NCBI RefSeq assembly: GCF_000720765.1
Contig: NZ_JODC01000005.1
Span: 124,001 to 188,000 of the forward strand
Direction: 5' to 3'
Length of the DNA: 64,000 bases
Source: Streptomyces sp. NRRL S-646
Lineage (GTDB): Bacteria > Actinomycetota > Actinomycetes > Streptomycetales > Streptomycetaceae
Every line of letters begins with the position of its first letter. Positions within the stretch are counted from its first letter, which is position 1. The notes under the pieces are model-generated. The model had not been told where the DNA came from, did no database searches, and worked only from the letters and a program-made list of their open reading frames with translations. This document shows positions 35,844 to 44,228 of the stretch, one piece after another. A program made the translations under genes and the position numbers.

Positions 35844-37093
35844 GGATCGTCTTCGCGCCCGCGCCGACCGGCTCGGGCCACAACATGCGCTCCCTCGCCC
35901 TCGCGCGCGAGCTGCGCCGCCAGTCACCGGACGCCGAGCTCACCGTCCTGCTCGGCTCCCTGCAATCCACCTTCGGGCCGCTCTTCGAGGCGGCCGGCGT
36001 CAAGACCGTCGACATCGCGGGCGGTCTCGTCGACCACGCCACCAGCTCCAACCTCACCCGTGAGCTGGACTGGCAGAGCTACATCAAGGGCTATGTCGCC
36101 CCGGCCTTCGTCAACGGCGAGCGGGTGCTGGGGTATCTGTCCCACTACCAGGACCTGGCGCCCGACCTGGTGGTGAGCGACTACAACATCTCCGCCAGTA
36201 TGGCCGCCGCCATCGCCGGGGTGCCGCACGCCCTGGTCACCGAACGGTACGACTTCACGCTGCTCCAGATCGACGACCCCACCCTGGAGGCGGCCGGATT
36301 CCACGTCGACCGCGAGGACCTGCGGCGCGGCCGCAACTCCCTGCACACGGTCTTCGACTGGATCGTCTCCACCGCCGAGATCGTGCTCACCGACAAGCCG
36401 TACGTCCCCGAGCTCGACGCCGGCACCTCGGTCGCCGCCGCCCTGGCCACCGGCCGGGCCGTCTTCACCGGCCCCATGATCCGCGAGATACCCGAGCGGT
36501 CCGACGGCAGTGCGGTGCGCGCCTCCCTGGGCCTCGGCCCCGGCCCCCTGATGGTCGGATCGGTCGGCGGCACCAGCATGTTCTGGGAGAACAAGCAGCG
36601 CGTCATCGAGTCGTACATCCTCGCCCACCGGCGTCTGAAGCGCCTCCACCCCAACCTCCAGCTCGTGCTGCTGGGCCGGGAGTGGGTGGAGGCACCGGAC
36701 GACGTGGTGGTCCTCACCTATCTGCCCGACTGGATGCCGCTGCTCCAGGAGGCCGACGTCCTGCTGTCGGCGCCCGGCTGGATCACCGTGACCGAGGTGG
36801 CCGCGCTGCGTGTGCCCACGGTGTTCGTGCTCAGCAGCCTGGCGGAGTACCACGAGGTGGAGGCCTCCGACCGGCTCGGCCGGCTCGGCTTCCCGTCCCT
36901 GATCGCGCCCGCGGCCGACCAACTCGCCGACGCGGTGCGGCCGTTCATCGGAGCCCGGAGCGGCGTCCCGTCCTCCGCGCACCTCGCCATCGCCCCGGAG
37001 GGGCGGGGTACCGCCCGCGCCGCCGCACTGCTCGCCGACGCGGCCCGCACGGCCCGCTCCGGATCGCGGCCGGTCGAGGGGGCCCTGCGGTGA
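35840..37093 (+). CDS. GT-B glycosyltransferase (MurG/GT28- or GT1-like)
   Basis: A 417-residue glycosyltransferase. [22 protein letters not shown] is the N-terminal glycine loop; the C-terminal domain has [61 protein letters not shown], corresponding to the donor-binding region of GT1/GT28 enzymes. It would transfer the RmlA/RmlB-derived deoxysugar to an aglycone (inference from context). It overlaps both neighbours by 4 nt. Confidence 0.85.
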   Translation: MRIVFAPAPTGSGHNMRSLALARELRRQSPDAELTVLLGSLQSTFGPLFEAAGVKTVDIAGGLVDHATSSNLTRELDWQSYIKGYVAPAFVNGERVLGYLSHYQDLAPDLVVSDYNISASMAAAIAGVPHALVTERYDFTLLQIDDPTLEAAGFHVDREDLRRGRNSLHTVFDWIVSTAEIVLTDKPYVPELDAGTSVAAALATGRAVFTGPMIREIPERSDGSAVRASLGLGPGPLMVGSVGGTSMFWENKQRVIESYILAHRRLKRLHPNLQLVLLGREWVEAPDDVVVLTYLPDWMPLLQEADVLLSAPGWITVTEVAALRVPTVFVLSSLAEYHEVEASDRLGRLGFPSLIAPAADQLADAVRPFIGARSGVPSSAHLAIAPEGRGTARAAALLADAARTARSGSRPVEGALR

Positions 37094-37638
37094 GCGAACC
37101 CCCGTACGGCGACGTCTCCCTGATCGCCTCGGCCACCCGGATGCTGCTCGCCGGGGACGGCTCGACCACCCTGCTCCTCGAAGCCCTCCTGGACGCCCCG
37201 CTCACCGTGCACGTCGAACGTCAGGAGCGGGTTCCCGTCCGGGAGTTGAGCGCCACGGCCGTCCGTGCGCTCGGCCTCCCCGCCGACGGCACGGCGGTAC
37301 GGCGTAGTTCGGTCCTGCGCACCCCGGAGGGGCGGGCGGTCAGCCGCAACACCGTGGTCTTCACCGCGCCGCCGGCCGCCTGGTCGGGTTCCGCGGAGGA
37401 CCCGGCCCCGCTGGGCCTGCGGCTGCGGCAGGGGCGTACCCGGCAGCACCGGGAGATCCTCTCGTCGGGAACCGGTGAGTGGCCGGAGGACGGGCGCCCG
37501 CGTCCGTGCGCGTACAAGGAGTACGTCATCACCTGCGACGACGGTGTACGGCTCTACGTCCACGAGCGGTTCAGCCCCGACCTCGTCCGTCCGCTGCCGG
37601 ACGCGGGACGGGACGACCCGCTGCCCCGTACCGGCTGA
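37090..37638 (+). CDS. Chorismate-pyruvate lyase-like protein (UbiC family)
   Basis: A 182-residue protein resembling the chorismate lyase family: DGSTTLLLEALLDAPLTVHVERQERVPVRE in the N-terminal half, then RRSSVLRTPEGRAVSRNTVVF and a C-terminal VRLYVHERFSPDL. UbiC removes pyruvate from chorismate to give 4-hydroxybenzoate. Its presence downstream of extra DAHP synthase, shikimate kinase and chorismate synthase genes supports use of chorismate as the cluster precursor. Sequence similarity is moderate, so the exact product (4-hydroxybenzoate or another benzoate) is uncertain. The GTG start overlaps the glycosyltransferase by 4 nt. Confidence 0.68.
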   Translation: MSEPPYGDVSLIASATRMLLAGDGSTTLLLEALLDAPLTVHVERQERVPVRELSATAVRALGLPADGTAVRRSSVLRTPEGRAVSRNTVVFTAPPAAWSGSAEDPAPLGLRLRQGRTRQHREILSSGTGEWPEDGRPRPCAYKEYVITCDDGVRLYVHERFSPDLVRPLPDAGRDDPLPRTG

Positions 37639-37684
37639 ACGCTCCCTGGCCACCCGGCTTCCGCCCTGCTACGATTCCGGCTTA

Positions 37685-37702
37685 TTCGATGTTTCACGAA
37701 CA
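37685..37702. promoter_or_regulatory. Cluster operator site B (upstream of the two-toroid gene)
   Basis: TTCGATGTTTCACGAACA shares TTCGATGTT and ACGA with site A (34653, other strand) and TTC-ATG with site C (43175). It lies in the 98-nt gap between the UbiC-like gene and the two-toroid gene, suggesting an internal promoter. Confidence 0.5.
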
Positions 37703-37736
37703 ACGAAGATGCCGTGCGACGACGAGGAGTCACCTC

Positions 37737-39968
37737 TTGAGCGCCCCTCCCTCCTTGCGCACCTTCGTCCTGGAACAGTTCCTGGACGCCGACGCCCGCC
37801 TCCCCGCAGTCCTCGGCCGCGACGCCGCCGACGTGATCACCCCCGACCGCACCCTGCGCGACGCGTCCCTCGCCCTGCTGGTCCTGCCCGGCCCCGACGA
37901 CTTGGACCTCACCGCCCGACTCCTCGCCGCCCTGCGGGAGTTCACCGACCCCGAACAGCCGGGCTTCCGTGAACTTCTGGACGTCACCGGCGCCGCACAC
38001 CCGGTCGGCGACATCCGCACCCCCGCCACCCAGGCCCTCGCCGCCTGGGCCCTGCACCGGGCGGGCGTCCTGCTCTACGACGCCGCCCTCACCGCCGAAG
38101 CCCGCGAGCGGCTGGACCGGGTCACCGGGGCCGTCCTGCGCCACGACTGGCCCGCCCGCCTCGACCGCTCCTGGAGCACCGTCCTGGACGGGGCGAGCCC
38201 CCTGGAGGACACCGCGCTCCTCGTCCTCGCCGCCGACGCCGTCACTACCTCCGACGCGCCGTTCCTCGACACGGCCGCGCACCACCTGGAGCGGTACGTC
38301 CACGGCGACGGCGTCTGGGCCGCCCTCACCCCGCGCGGCGAACCGGACACCCTCCACGGCCACCGCGCCCGGGCGAGCGCCCTGGCCGCCCTCGCCTGGA
38401 CCGCACTGCACCGGCGCGGCCACAGCGCCGCCGCCGACCGGGCCCGCCGGGCCCTGCTGCACATCCAGGCCCACCACGGCCACACCGGCGCCCGTGGCTA
38501 CTGGGACCGCAGCGGCGCCGACTCCGTGGTCCGCGTCGACCCGATCGCCGCCCTGCACGGCAGGCCCGACTCGCCCTTCCCCGCCAAACTCGTCGCCGAC
38601 CACGCCCTGCTGGCGCTGGCCGCCCGCCGCACCGCCGCCCTCATGACCGGCGACGACTCCGGCGTCCCCCACGACGACGACACCGCCGTACGCCTCAAGG
38701 CGCTGGCCGAGGACGCCGCCGCCGAGGTCGAGCGGTACACCGACGTCCGGGCCGGCGGGGTCTTCCAGGGGCAGGGCAGCTGGTTCTCCACCCCGGTCGA
38801 CCCCACCGTCCCGCTGGCCCGGCACGTCCTGGTCCCGCCGCGCAGCACCGGCTCGTTCGCCGTCGGCAACACCACCTATGTGCCCTTCCACGGCAAGCAC
38901 GCCCACACCCAGCTGCTCGCCCTGTGGGCGCTCGGCGACCGGGTGCCCACCGCACCCGCCGCGCCCGCGCTCACCGAGCCGCCCGAACCGGACCCCTTCG
39001 ACAACGACCTCGGCCATGTCACCAGCGCGCCCGTCACCGACGGACTGGTCGACTTCGCGGCGTATCTGCGCTGGCTCAGGTCCACCCAGTCCGGCCTCGG
39101 CTACGGCCTCACGCCCTACCGCGCACCCCTCGGCCTGCGCTCGGACCGCACCGCGCAGACCTTCTCCGTGCTGCACGTCGTCTCCGACCTGCTGGCCCTC
39201 GGCGAAGAGGTCCCGGACGTGCCCGGCGTCCTTCGCGGGGTCTTCGCCACCCAGAACCCCGACGGGGGCTTCGGCGAGCAACCCTCCCTGCCCTCCGAGA
39301 CGTTCACCACCTACTGCGCCGTCCTCACCGCCGTCGTCCTGGGCGGCGGCGACCACCCCGACTTCGACCGCGACGCCTGTGTGCGGTTCCTCAAGGACTG
39401 CCAGCGCCCCGAGGGCGGCTTCGGCAACGCGCCCGGATTCCCCGCCGACGCCTGGCACTCCCACCTCGCGACCCTCACCCTGGTCGCGCTCGACGCCCGG
39501 CCCGAACGCCCCGACGACCTCGTGGCGTTCCTCCTGGCCTGCCAGAACCCCGACGGGGGATACGGCAATCTGCCCGGCTCGCCCTCCGACACGTTCGCCA
39601 CCTTCCGGGTGGTGGGCGCGCTGATCGCGCTCGGACTGCGCCCGCCGCACGCCGAGCGGACGTCGGCCTGGCTGCACGGCCTCCAGACCGAGGCAGGCGG
39701 CTTCCGCTACCGGGACGGCTCGGTGGAGAGCTTTGTCGGCTCCTACCACGCCATCGGGGCGCTCTACATGCTGGGCGCCCTCCATTCAGGCCCCGCCGAC
39801 ACCGACGCCTGCGTGCGGTGGATCGCGGTCCGGCAGAGCGCCGACGGCGGCTTCTCCCGGACACCCGGCGGGCCGTCCGAAACCACCGACGAAGGGTTCA
39901 TCGCGGTCCAGGCCCTTCACATGCTCGAAGGGAAACTCAACCGCTCCTGGGCGGTGATGATGACATGA
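37737..39968 (+). CDS. Two-domain alpha-toroid protein (six-hairpin-like N-domain plus prenyltransferase-beta-type repeats)
   Basis: A 743-residue protein of unknown activity. Residues about 1-400 consist of helical hairpins resembling AGE/six-hairpin sugar enzymes (ATQALAAWALHRAG, ARASALAALAWTALHRRG, GGVFQGQGSWFS, HAHTQLLALWALGD). Residues about 430-743 hold five clear repeats of the protein-prenyltransferase beta-subunit type (ATQNPDGGFGEQPS, DCQRPEGGFGNAPG, ACQNPDGGYGNLPG, QTEAGGFRYRDG, RQSADGGFSRTPG). The zinc ligands of true prenyltransferases were not found. The TTG at 37737 has GAGGAG 7 nt upstream; an ATG at 37689 is the alternative. It overlaps the MFS gene by 4 nt. Confidence 0.75.
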   Translation: MSAPPSLRTFVLEQFLDADARLPAVLGRDAADVITPDRTLRDASLALLVLPGPDDLDLTARLLAALREFTDPEQPGFRELLDVTGAAHPVGDIRTPATQALAAWALHRAGVLLYDAALTAEARERLDRVTGAVLRHDWPARLDRSWSTVLDGASPLEDTALLVLAADAVTTSDAPFLDTAAHHLERYVHGDGVWAALTPRGEPDTLHGHRARASALAALAWTALHRRGHSAAADRARRALLHIQAHHGHTGARGYWDRSGADSVVRVDPIAALHGRPDSPFPAKLVADHALLALAARRTAALMTGDDSGVPHDDDTAVRLKALAEDAAAEVERYTDVRAGGVFQGQGSWFSTPVDPTVPLARHVLVPPRSTGSFAVGNTTYVPFHGKHAHTQLLALWALGDRVPTAPAAPALTEPPEPDPFDNDLGHVTSAPVTDGLVDFAAYLRWLRSTQSGLGYGLTPYRAPLGLRSDRTAQTFSVLHVVSDLLALGEEVPDVPGVLRGVFATQNPDGGFGEQPSLPSETFTTYCAVLTAVVLGGGDHPDFDRDACVRFLKDCQRPEGGFGNAPGFPADAWHSHLATLTLVALDARPERPDDLVAFLLACQNPDGGYGNLPGSPSDTFATFRVVGALIALGLRPPHAERTSAWLHGLQTEAGGFRYRDGSVESFVGSYHAIGALYMLGALHSGPADTDACVRWIAVRQSADGGFSRTPGGPSETTDEGFIAVQALHMLEGKLNRSWAVMMT

Positions 39969-41194
39969 CCAGTGTCTCCTCCACCTCGGCCCCCGTCGCC
40001 GAGACCACCGGCCCCGCGCCGAGGACCGTGTCCCTGCTGGCCTTCGCCACCATGTTCGTGATCGGCACGGACACCTTCCTCGTCGCCCCGCTGCTGCCGA
40101 CCCTGTCCCACACCTTCGACGTCTCCGGCGACGTCTCCGGCTGGATGGTCAGCGCCTACGCCCTCGGCTACGCCCTGTTCGCCCTGATCGCCGGGCCCCT
40201 CTCGGACGGCCGGGACCGCCGCCGGGTGCTGCTCGGCGGGCTCGTCGGATTCATCGTGACGACCGCGCTGTGCGGCTTCGCCCAGGGCTTCTGGACGATG
40301 ATCCTCTTCCGGTTCCTGGCCGGTGTGAGTGCCGCGTTCGTCTCCCCGCAGATCTGGGCCTCCATCCCGGTCCTGGTCCGGCCCGAGCTGATCGTGCGCA
40401 CCATGGGCTTCGCCACCGCCGGTCTGTCCATCGCCCAGTTCGCCGGAATCCCGCTCGGCAGCTGGCTCGCGGCCGTCTCCTGGCACCTGCCGTTCTGGAC
40501 GATCGGCGGTGTCTCGCTCCTGCTGTGGCTGCTGCTGGCCCGCTACTTCCCGTCCGTCCCCGGCCGCCCCGGCGCGGCGGGCGCCGGCCCCCGGCACATC
40601 CTGCGCACCTACGCCACCATCCTCGGCTCCGGCCGGCTGCGCTGGTACCTCCTCGGCTACCTGGTCTTCCAGACCGGCAACTTCGAGGCGATCTCGTTCT
40701 ACGGCTCCTGGTTCACCAAGGACTTCGGGCTGAGCGTGGGCTCAGTCGGCACGGCGATGATGGCGGTCGGCGCGGGCAACGTCGTCGGCTCGCTCTTCGG
40801 CAGCCGGTTCGTCGCGCGCCTCGGCCTGTACCGGTCGTTGCTCCTCGCCGTCCTCGTCATGGGCGCCCTGTACTGCGTGGTGCCGCTCTCCCCGAACCTC
40901 GCCACCGCGCTCGTCCTGCTTGCCCTGGTGATGATGGTCGCCGGGTTCGTCTTCCCGGTGTTCATGAGCATCCTCCAGCAGCAGACCGAGACCGCCCGCG
41001 GCACCGTCTCCTCCCTCGCCAACGCCGCCATGTACGTCGGTACGACCATCGGCGGCGCGGTCGGCGGTGTCCTGCTCGCCAAGGGCCACGGCTTCTGGGG
41101 CGTCGCCGGCTTCACCGTCGCCGCCTATCTGGTCTTCCTGGGCGTCTACACGGCGGCCGGGGCGTTCCGGCGTAAGGAGGCCGCCGCCGTATGA
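39965..41194 (+). CDS. MFS transporter (cluster exporter)
   Basis: A 409-residue 12-helix MFS protein. GPLSDGRDRRRVLLGGLVG is the loop 2-3 motif A, FLAGVSAAFVSPQIWASIPVLV the helix 4-5 region, and GFATAGLSIAQFAGIPLGSWL motif C-like. It resembles Bcr/AraJ-type drug exporters. In this operon it probably exports the cluster product or confers self-resistance. It overlaps the two-toroid gene and the oxidoreductase by 4 nt. Confidence 0.88.
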   Translation: MTSVSSTSAPVAETTGPAPRTVSLLAFATMFVIGTDTFLVAPLLPTLSHTFDVSGDVSGWMVSAYALGYALFALIAGPLSDGRDRRRVLLGGLVGFIVTTALCGFAQGFWTMILFRFLAGVSAAFVSPQIWASIPVLVRPELIVRTMGFATAGLSIAQFAGIPLGSWLAAVSWHLPFWTIGGVSLLLWLLLARYFPSVPGRPGAAGAGPRHILRTYATILGSGRLRWYLLGYLVFQTGNFEAISFYGSWFTKDFGLSVGSVGTAMMAVGAGNVVGSLFGSRFVARLGLYRSLLLAVLVMGALYCVVPLSPNLATALVLLALVMMVAGFVFPVFMSILQQQTETARGTVSSLANAAMYVGTTIGGAVGGVLLAKGHGFWGVAGFTVAAYLVFLGVYTAAGAFRRKEAAAV

Positions 41195-42153
41195 GCACGG
41201 CCGTCCTGTTCGACCGGTACGGCACACCGGACGAGCTGTACGCCACCGACCTGCCGGTGCCCTCCGCGGGCCCCGGCGAGGTCGTGGTCCGCTACCTAGC
41301 GATCGGCGTCAACCCGATCGACTGGAAGATCCTGCGCGGCGACCTGAGGGCCCACCTCCCGCTGGACCTCCCCGGCGCCTGCCTGGGCGTCGAGGCGGCC
41401 GGCGTGGTCGTCGAAGTGGGCGCCGGGGTACGGCGCTTCAGGGTCGGCGACCGGGTCGTCCGGCACGGCCGGCCCGGCACCTACCGGCTCCACGAGGCCG
41501 TCCCGGCCGCCCAGGAGGCCGACGAACTCACCGCCTGGCCCGACCGGTTCGACGCCGAGCAGGCCGCGGTGCTGCCCGTCGCCGCCGGCACCGCCTACTC
41601 GGCACTGCGCCAGGTGGGTCTGCGCGCGGGCGAACGCCTCCTGGTGCACGGCGCGTCCGGCGGAGTGGGTCTCGCCACCGTCCAGCTCGCCCTGCTCATC
41701 GGAGCCGCGCGGGTCGTCGGCACCGGCTCCGCCCGCCACCACGACCTGCTGCGCCGACTGGGCGCCGTGCCCGTCGAGTACGGCGCCCAGGAGGCCGAAC
41801 GGCTCGCGGAACTGGGCCCGTTCGACGCGAGCATCGACTGCGCGGGCGGCCTCGGGCCCGCCGGGACCGCCGTACGGCTGGTGACCGAGGCGGCCCGGCG
41901 CGTCACCATCGTCGCCGACCCGGCCGTACAGGCGCTCGGCGTGCCCTACCTGGAGCACGTCCCCCTCGAACTGGCCTCCACCCTCGATCTGATCGGCCAC
42001 AGTCCCTTCGAACTCCCCATCGCCGCACGCCTTCCCCTCTCCCGCGCCGCCGAGGCTCTCGCGCTGGGGGAGAAGGGCGGGCTCGGCGGCAAGATCGTGC
42101 TCGTTCCCCCCACTCCCGGAGAGGCCGCCCCCACCCCTCGACAGGACGCCTGA
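41191..42153 (+). CDS. Quinone oxidoreductase-like (MDR superfamily) enzyme
   Basis: A 320-residue NADPH-dependent reductase without zinc-binding cysteines. The GroES-like domain has GVNPIDWKILRGDL and CLGVEAAGVVVEVGAGVRRFRVGDRV; the Rossmann domain has LLVHGASGGVGLATVQLALLIGAARVVGTGS. Family members reduce quinones or activated enones. Reduction of a cyclohexadienone or quinone intermediate would fit a chorismate-derived product, but that is inference. Confidence 0.87.
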   Translation: MSTAVLFDRYGTPDELYATDLPVPSAGPGEVVVRYLAIGVNPIDWKILRGDLRAHLPLDLPGACLGVEAAGVVVEVGAGVRRFRVGDRVVRHGRPGTYRLHEAVPAAQEADELTAWPDRFDAEQAAVLPVAAGTAYSALRQVGLRAGERLLVHGASGGVGLATVQLALLIGAARVVGTGSARHHDLLRRLGAVPVEYGAQEAERLAELGPFDASIDCAGGLGPAGTAVRLVTEAARRVTIVADPAVQALGVPYLEHVPLELASTLDLIGHSPFELPIAARLPLSRAAEALALGEKGGLGGKIVLVPPTPGEAAPTPRQDA

Positions 42154-42191
42154 CCGGCACCGTCCCCCCACCCCCGAACAGGACACGCACC

Positions 42192-43130
42192 ATGACCTAT
42201 CGCTATGACGCCGACCTCGCCGAGGCCGCCGGGAACTTCGGGGTCTTCGACCTGACAGAACCCCCGAGGACCCGCGCCACGCTGATCGCGGCCGGTGCCG
42301 CGCGGCCCGCTCCCGACACCACCGGCGTCGAGGTGACCGACCTGGAGGCCCCCGGCCCGGAGGACAACCCCCGGGTGCCGGTACGGATCTACCGGCCCGC
42401 CGGCACGACGGACGACCTGCCGGCGGTCCTCAACATCCACGGCGGCGGTTTCGTCATCGGCCGGATCGAGGTCGACGACGACACCTGCCTGGACATCGCC
42501 CGCCGGGCCGGCGCCGTCGTCGTCTCGGTCGGCTACCGGCTCGCCCCCGAACACCCCTACCCGGCGGGCCTGCAGGACTGCTACGCGGTCCTGGAATGGC
42601 TGGCGGCCCGGGCCGGGGAACTGCGCGTGGACGCGGACCGGATCGCGGTCCACGGCATCAGCGCCGGCGGCGGACTCGCCGCGGCGGTGGCCCTGCTGGC
42701 CCGTGACCGGGGCGGGCCGAAGCTCGCCTTCCAGTATCTGGACCTGCCCGAACTCGACGACCGGCGGACCACCCTGAGCATGGCCCGGTTCACCGACACC
42801 CCGGGCTGGAACACACCGAACGCCGAGATCAGCTGGCACCACTACCTCGGTGAACGGGCGGGCGCCGACGACGTGCCGGTCTACGCGGCCCCCGGCCGGG
42901 CCAAGGACCTGTCGGACCTGCCGCCGGCGTATGTGACGGCGCTGGAGTACGACCCCTGCCGGGACGAGGCCGTGGCCTACGCGGAGAGCCTCTTCGCGGC
43001 CGGGGTGCCGGTCGAGACCCACGTCTTCTCCGGGGCGTACCACCTGGCCTATCTGATCCCGACGGCGAAGGTGTCGCTCCGGCGGGCGGAGGAACGGATC
43101 ACCGTGCTGCGGACGGCGCTGCACGGCTGA
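42192..43130 (+). CDS. HSL-family alpha/beta hydrolase (esterase)
   Basis: A 312-residue carboxylesterase of the hormone-sensitive-lipase family. NIHGGGFVIG is the HGGG oxyanion motif, GISAGGGLA the G-x-S-A-G-G nucleophile, EYDPCRDEAVAY carries the acid and FSGAYHLAYL the His. It is 38 nt downstream of the oxidoreductase. It may hydrolyse or form an ester in the cluster product. Confidence 0.9.
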   Translation: MTYRYDADLAEAAGNFGVFDLTEPPRTRATLIAAGAARPAPDTTGVEVTDLEAPGPEDNPRVPVRIYRPAGTTDDLPAVLNIHGGGFVIGRIEVDDDTCLDIARRAGAVVVSVGYRLAPEHPYPAGLQDCYAVLEWLAARAGELRVDADRIAVHGISAGGGLAAAVALLARDRGGPKLAFQYLDLPELDDRRTTLSMARFTDTPGWNTPNAEISWHHYLGERAGADDVPVYAAPGRAKDLSDLPPAYVTALEYDPCRDEAVAYAESLFAAGVPVETHVFSGAYHLAYLIPTAKVSLRRAEERITVLRTALHG

Positions 43131-43136
43131 CCGCGT

Positions 43137-43166
43137 GGGGCGCCGGGGGGTCGCTTCCGGCGCCCC
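43137..43166 (+). terminator. Terminator hairpin after the esterase gene
   Basis: GGGGCGCCGG (43137-43146) pairs perfectly with CCGGCGCCCC (43157-43166) around a 10-nt loop. It separates the main operon from the arsR-type gene. Confidence 0.7.
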
Positions 43167-43173
43167 GCCCCGT

Positions 43174-43192
43174 GTTCTATGATCGTAGAACC
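43174..43192. promoter_or_regulatory. Cluster operator site C (arsR-type gene promoter)
   Basis: GTTCTA-TGATCG-TAGAAC is a perfect 6-bp inverted repeat with 6-nt spacer, and nearly palindromic throughout. Overlapping it, TTCTATGATCGTAGAACC resembles sites A and B. It is probably the autoregulatory operator of the following regulator. Confidence 0.6.
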
Positions 43193-43253
43193 TTGAAAGA
43201 GGGTGCATCGGGGGACAGGACGGACACCGACGAGCGAGACGAGGAGGGTGGGT

Positions 43254-43580
43254 ATGCGCGCCGGACTCTTCCACCCCGACCGGGACGAGATCTCTCTGGA
43301 CCGGGTACTGCACGCACTGAGCGATCCGATCCGCAGGGACATCGCCCGGGTGCTCCACGAGGAGGGCTCGCGGGTCTGCGGACAACTGGACTACCCCATC
43401 GCGAAGTCCACGCTCTCCCACCATCTCAAGGTGCTGCGCGAGTCCGGCGTCATGCACACCGAGGTCCGCGGCACCACCCGGGTCATCACCCTCCGCCGCG
43501 ACGACATCGACACCCGCTTCCCGGGCCTCCTGGACGCGGTGCAGGTCACGGCCCCGGACACGGCCCTCGCCCGCGTCTGA
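43254..43580 (+). CDS. ArsR-family winged-helix regulator
   Basis: A 108-residue regulator: RVLHALSDPIRRDIARVLHEEG, then KSTLSHHLKVLRESGVMHTEVRGTTRVITLRRDDID, the typical winged helix of ArsR/SmtB proteins. The metal-binding CxC motif of the metal sensors is absent (one Cys in GSRVCGQLDYP), so it likely senses an organic ligand. The ATG at 43254 has GAGGAGGG upstream. It is the last gene of the cluster, and a palindrome resembling two others in the cluster precedes it. Confidence 0.9.
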   Translation: MRAGLFHPDRDEISLDRVLHALSDPIRRDIARVLHEEGSRVCGQLDYPIAKSTLSHHLKVLRESGVMHTEVRGTTRVITLRRDDIDTRFPGLLDAVQVTAPDTALARV

Positions 43581-43669
43581 GGGCCCCGCCGGCGTCCCGA
43601 GTGGCGCGGCGCGCGCGGAGGCAGGCTGCCGGAGGAAGACCCGCTCGGGGAACACACCCGGGAGGACCC

Positions 43670-44228
43670 GTGCCCGTACCGACAGCCGTGCCCGTACGGC
43701 GCCTGATCGCGGCGCTCCCCCTCTGCTGCGCCCTCCTCGCCGGCACCACCGCCTGCTCCCGCGGCGCCGTTGCCGCCCAGGACACGGCGGCCGTCGTGGC
43801 CGTCGCCGCCGACACCCCCAGCCCCAGCACCTCCGCCGAACGGCAGAAGTTCGCGGGCCGGGGCGACGTACCAGTGGATGGTGAAGCCCTGGAAGGCCGG
43901 CAAGTTCAAGGAGGGTGCGCACGGGCGGAAGTTCGCGCTGGTCAAGGCGGGCCTCGCGGGTGCTTTCGCGTACGACGGGCTGAAGGCCGCCACCCGCAAC
44001 GCCCAGGGCGACCCCACCCTCTCGAAGGCCCTCACCCCGCTCGGCGCGGGGATCGCCGCTCTCAAGGACCTGCCGTCCAGACTCCGCAAGGGCGAGTCGG
44101 CCGACTCCACGGTGAGTTCCTTCGACGACATCATCAACAAGGTGAAGGACGCCGGGAAGAGCGCGGGCGCCGAGGTCACCGACAAGGTGTCGTCGGCCGG
44201 CGAACGGACGGCCGTTCCTAGGAGTTGA
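43670..44228 (+). pseudogene. Frameshifted exported lipoprotein
   Basis: Two frames together make one protein. The GTG at 43670 (GGAGG upstream) opens a lipoprotein signal ending LLAGTTACS and reads to about 43855 (STSAERQKFAGR). The rest continues in another frame from about 43860 (GATYQWMVKPWKAGKFKEGAHGRKFALVKAGLAGAF to KDAGKSAGAEVTDKV), ending at 44228. The initial frame runs on into unrelated Arg/Gly-rich sequence. Either a frameshifting deletion or a sequencing error is present near 43850-43865. The function of the intact family is unknown. The 3' end overlaps the convergent LLM gene by 11 nt. Confidence 0.7.

Noticed and set aside
38667..38690. PHDDDTAVRL in the two-toroid protein as a class II diterpene cyclase DxDDTA motif
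   Set aside because: The first Asp is His, and the surrounding sequence fits an AGE/six-hairpin pattern better; no terpene genes are nearby.
37554..39785. Long uninterrupted minus-strand frame opposite the two-toroid gene
   Set aside because: It is rich in Gly/Val/Glu without domains, and is the usual antisense shadow of GC-rich codon use; the plus strand has clear repeats and operon overlaps.
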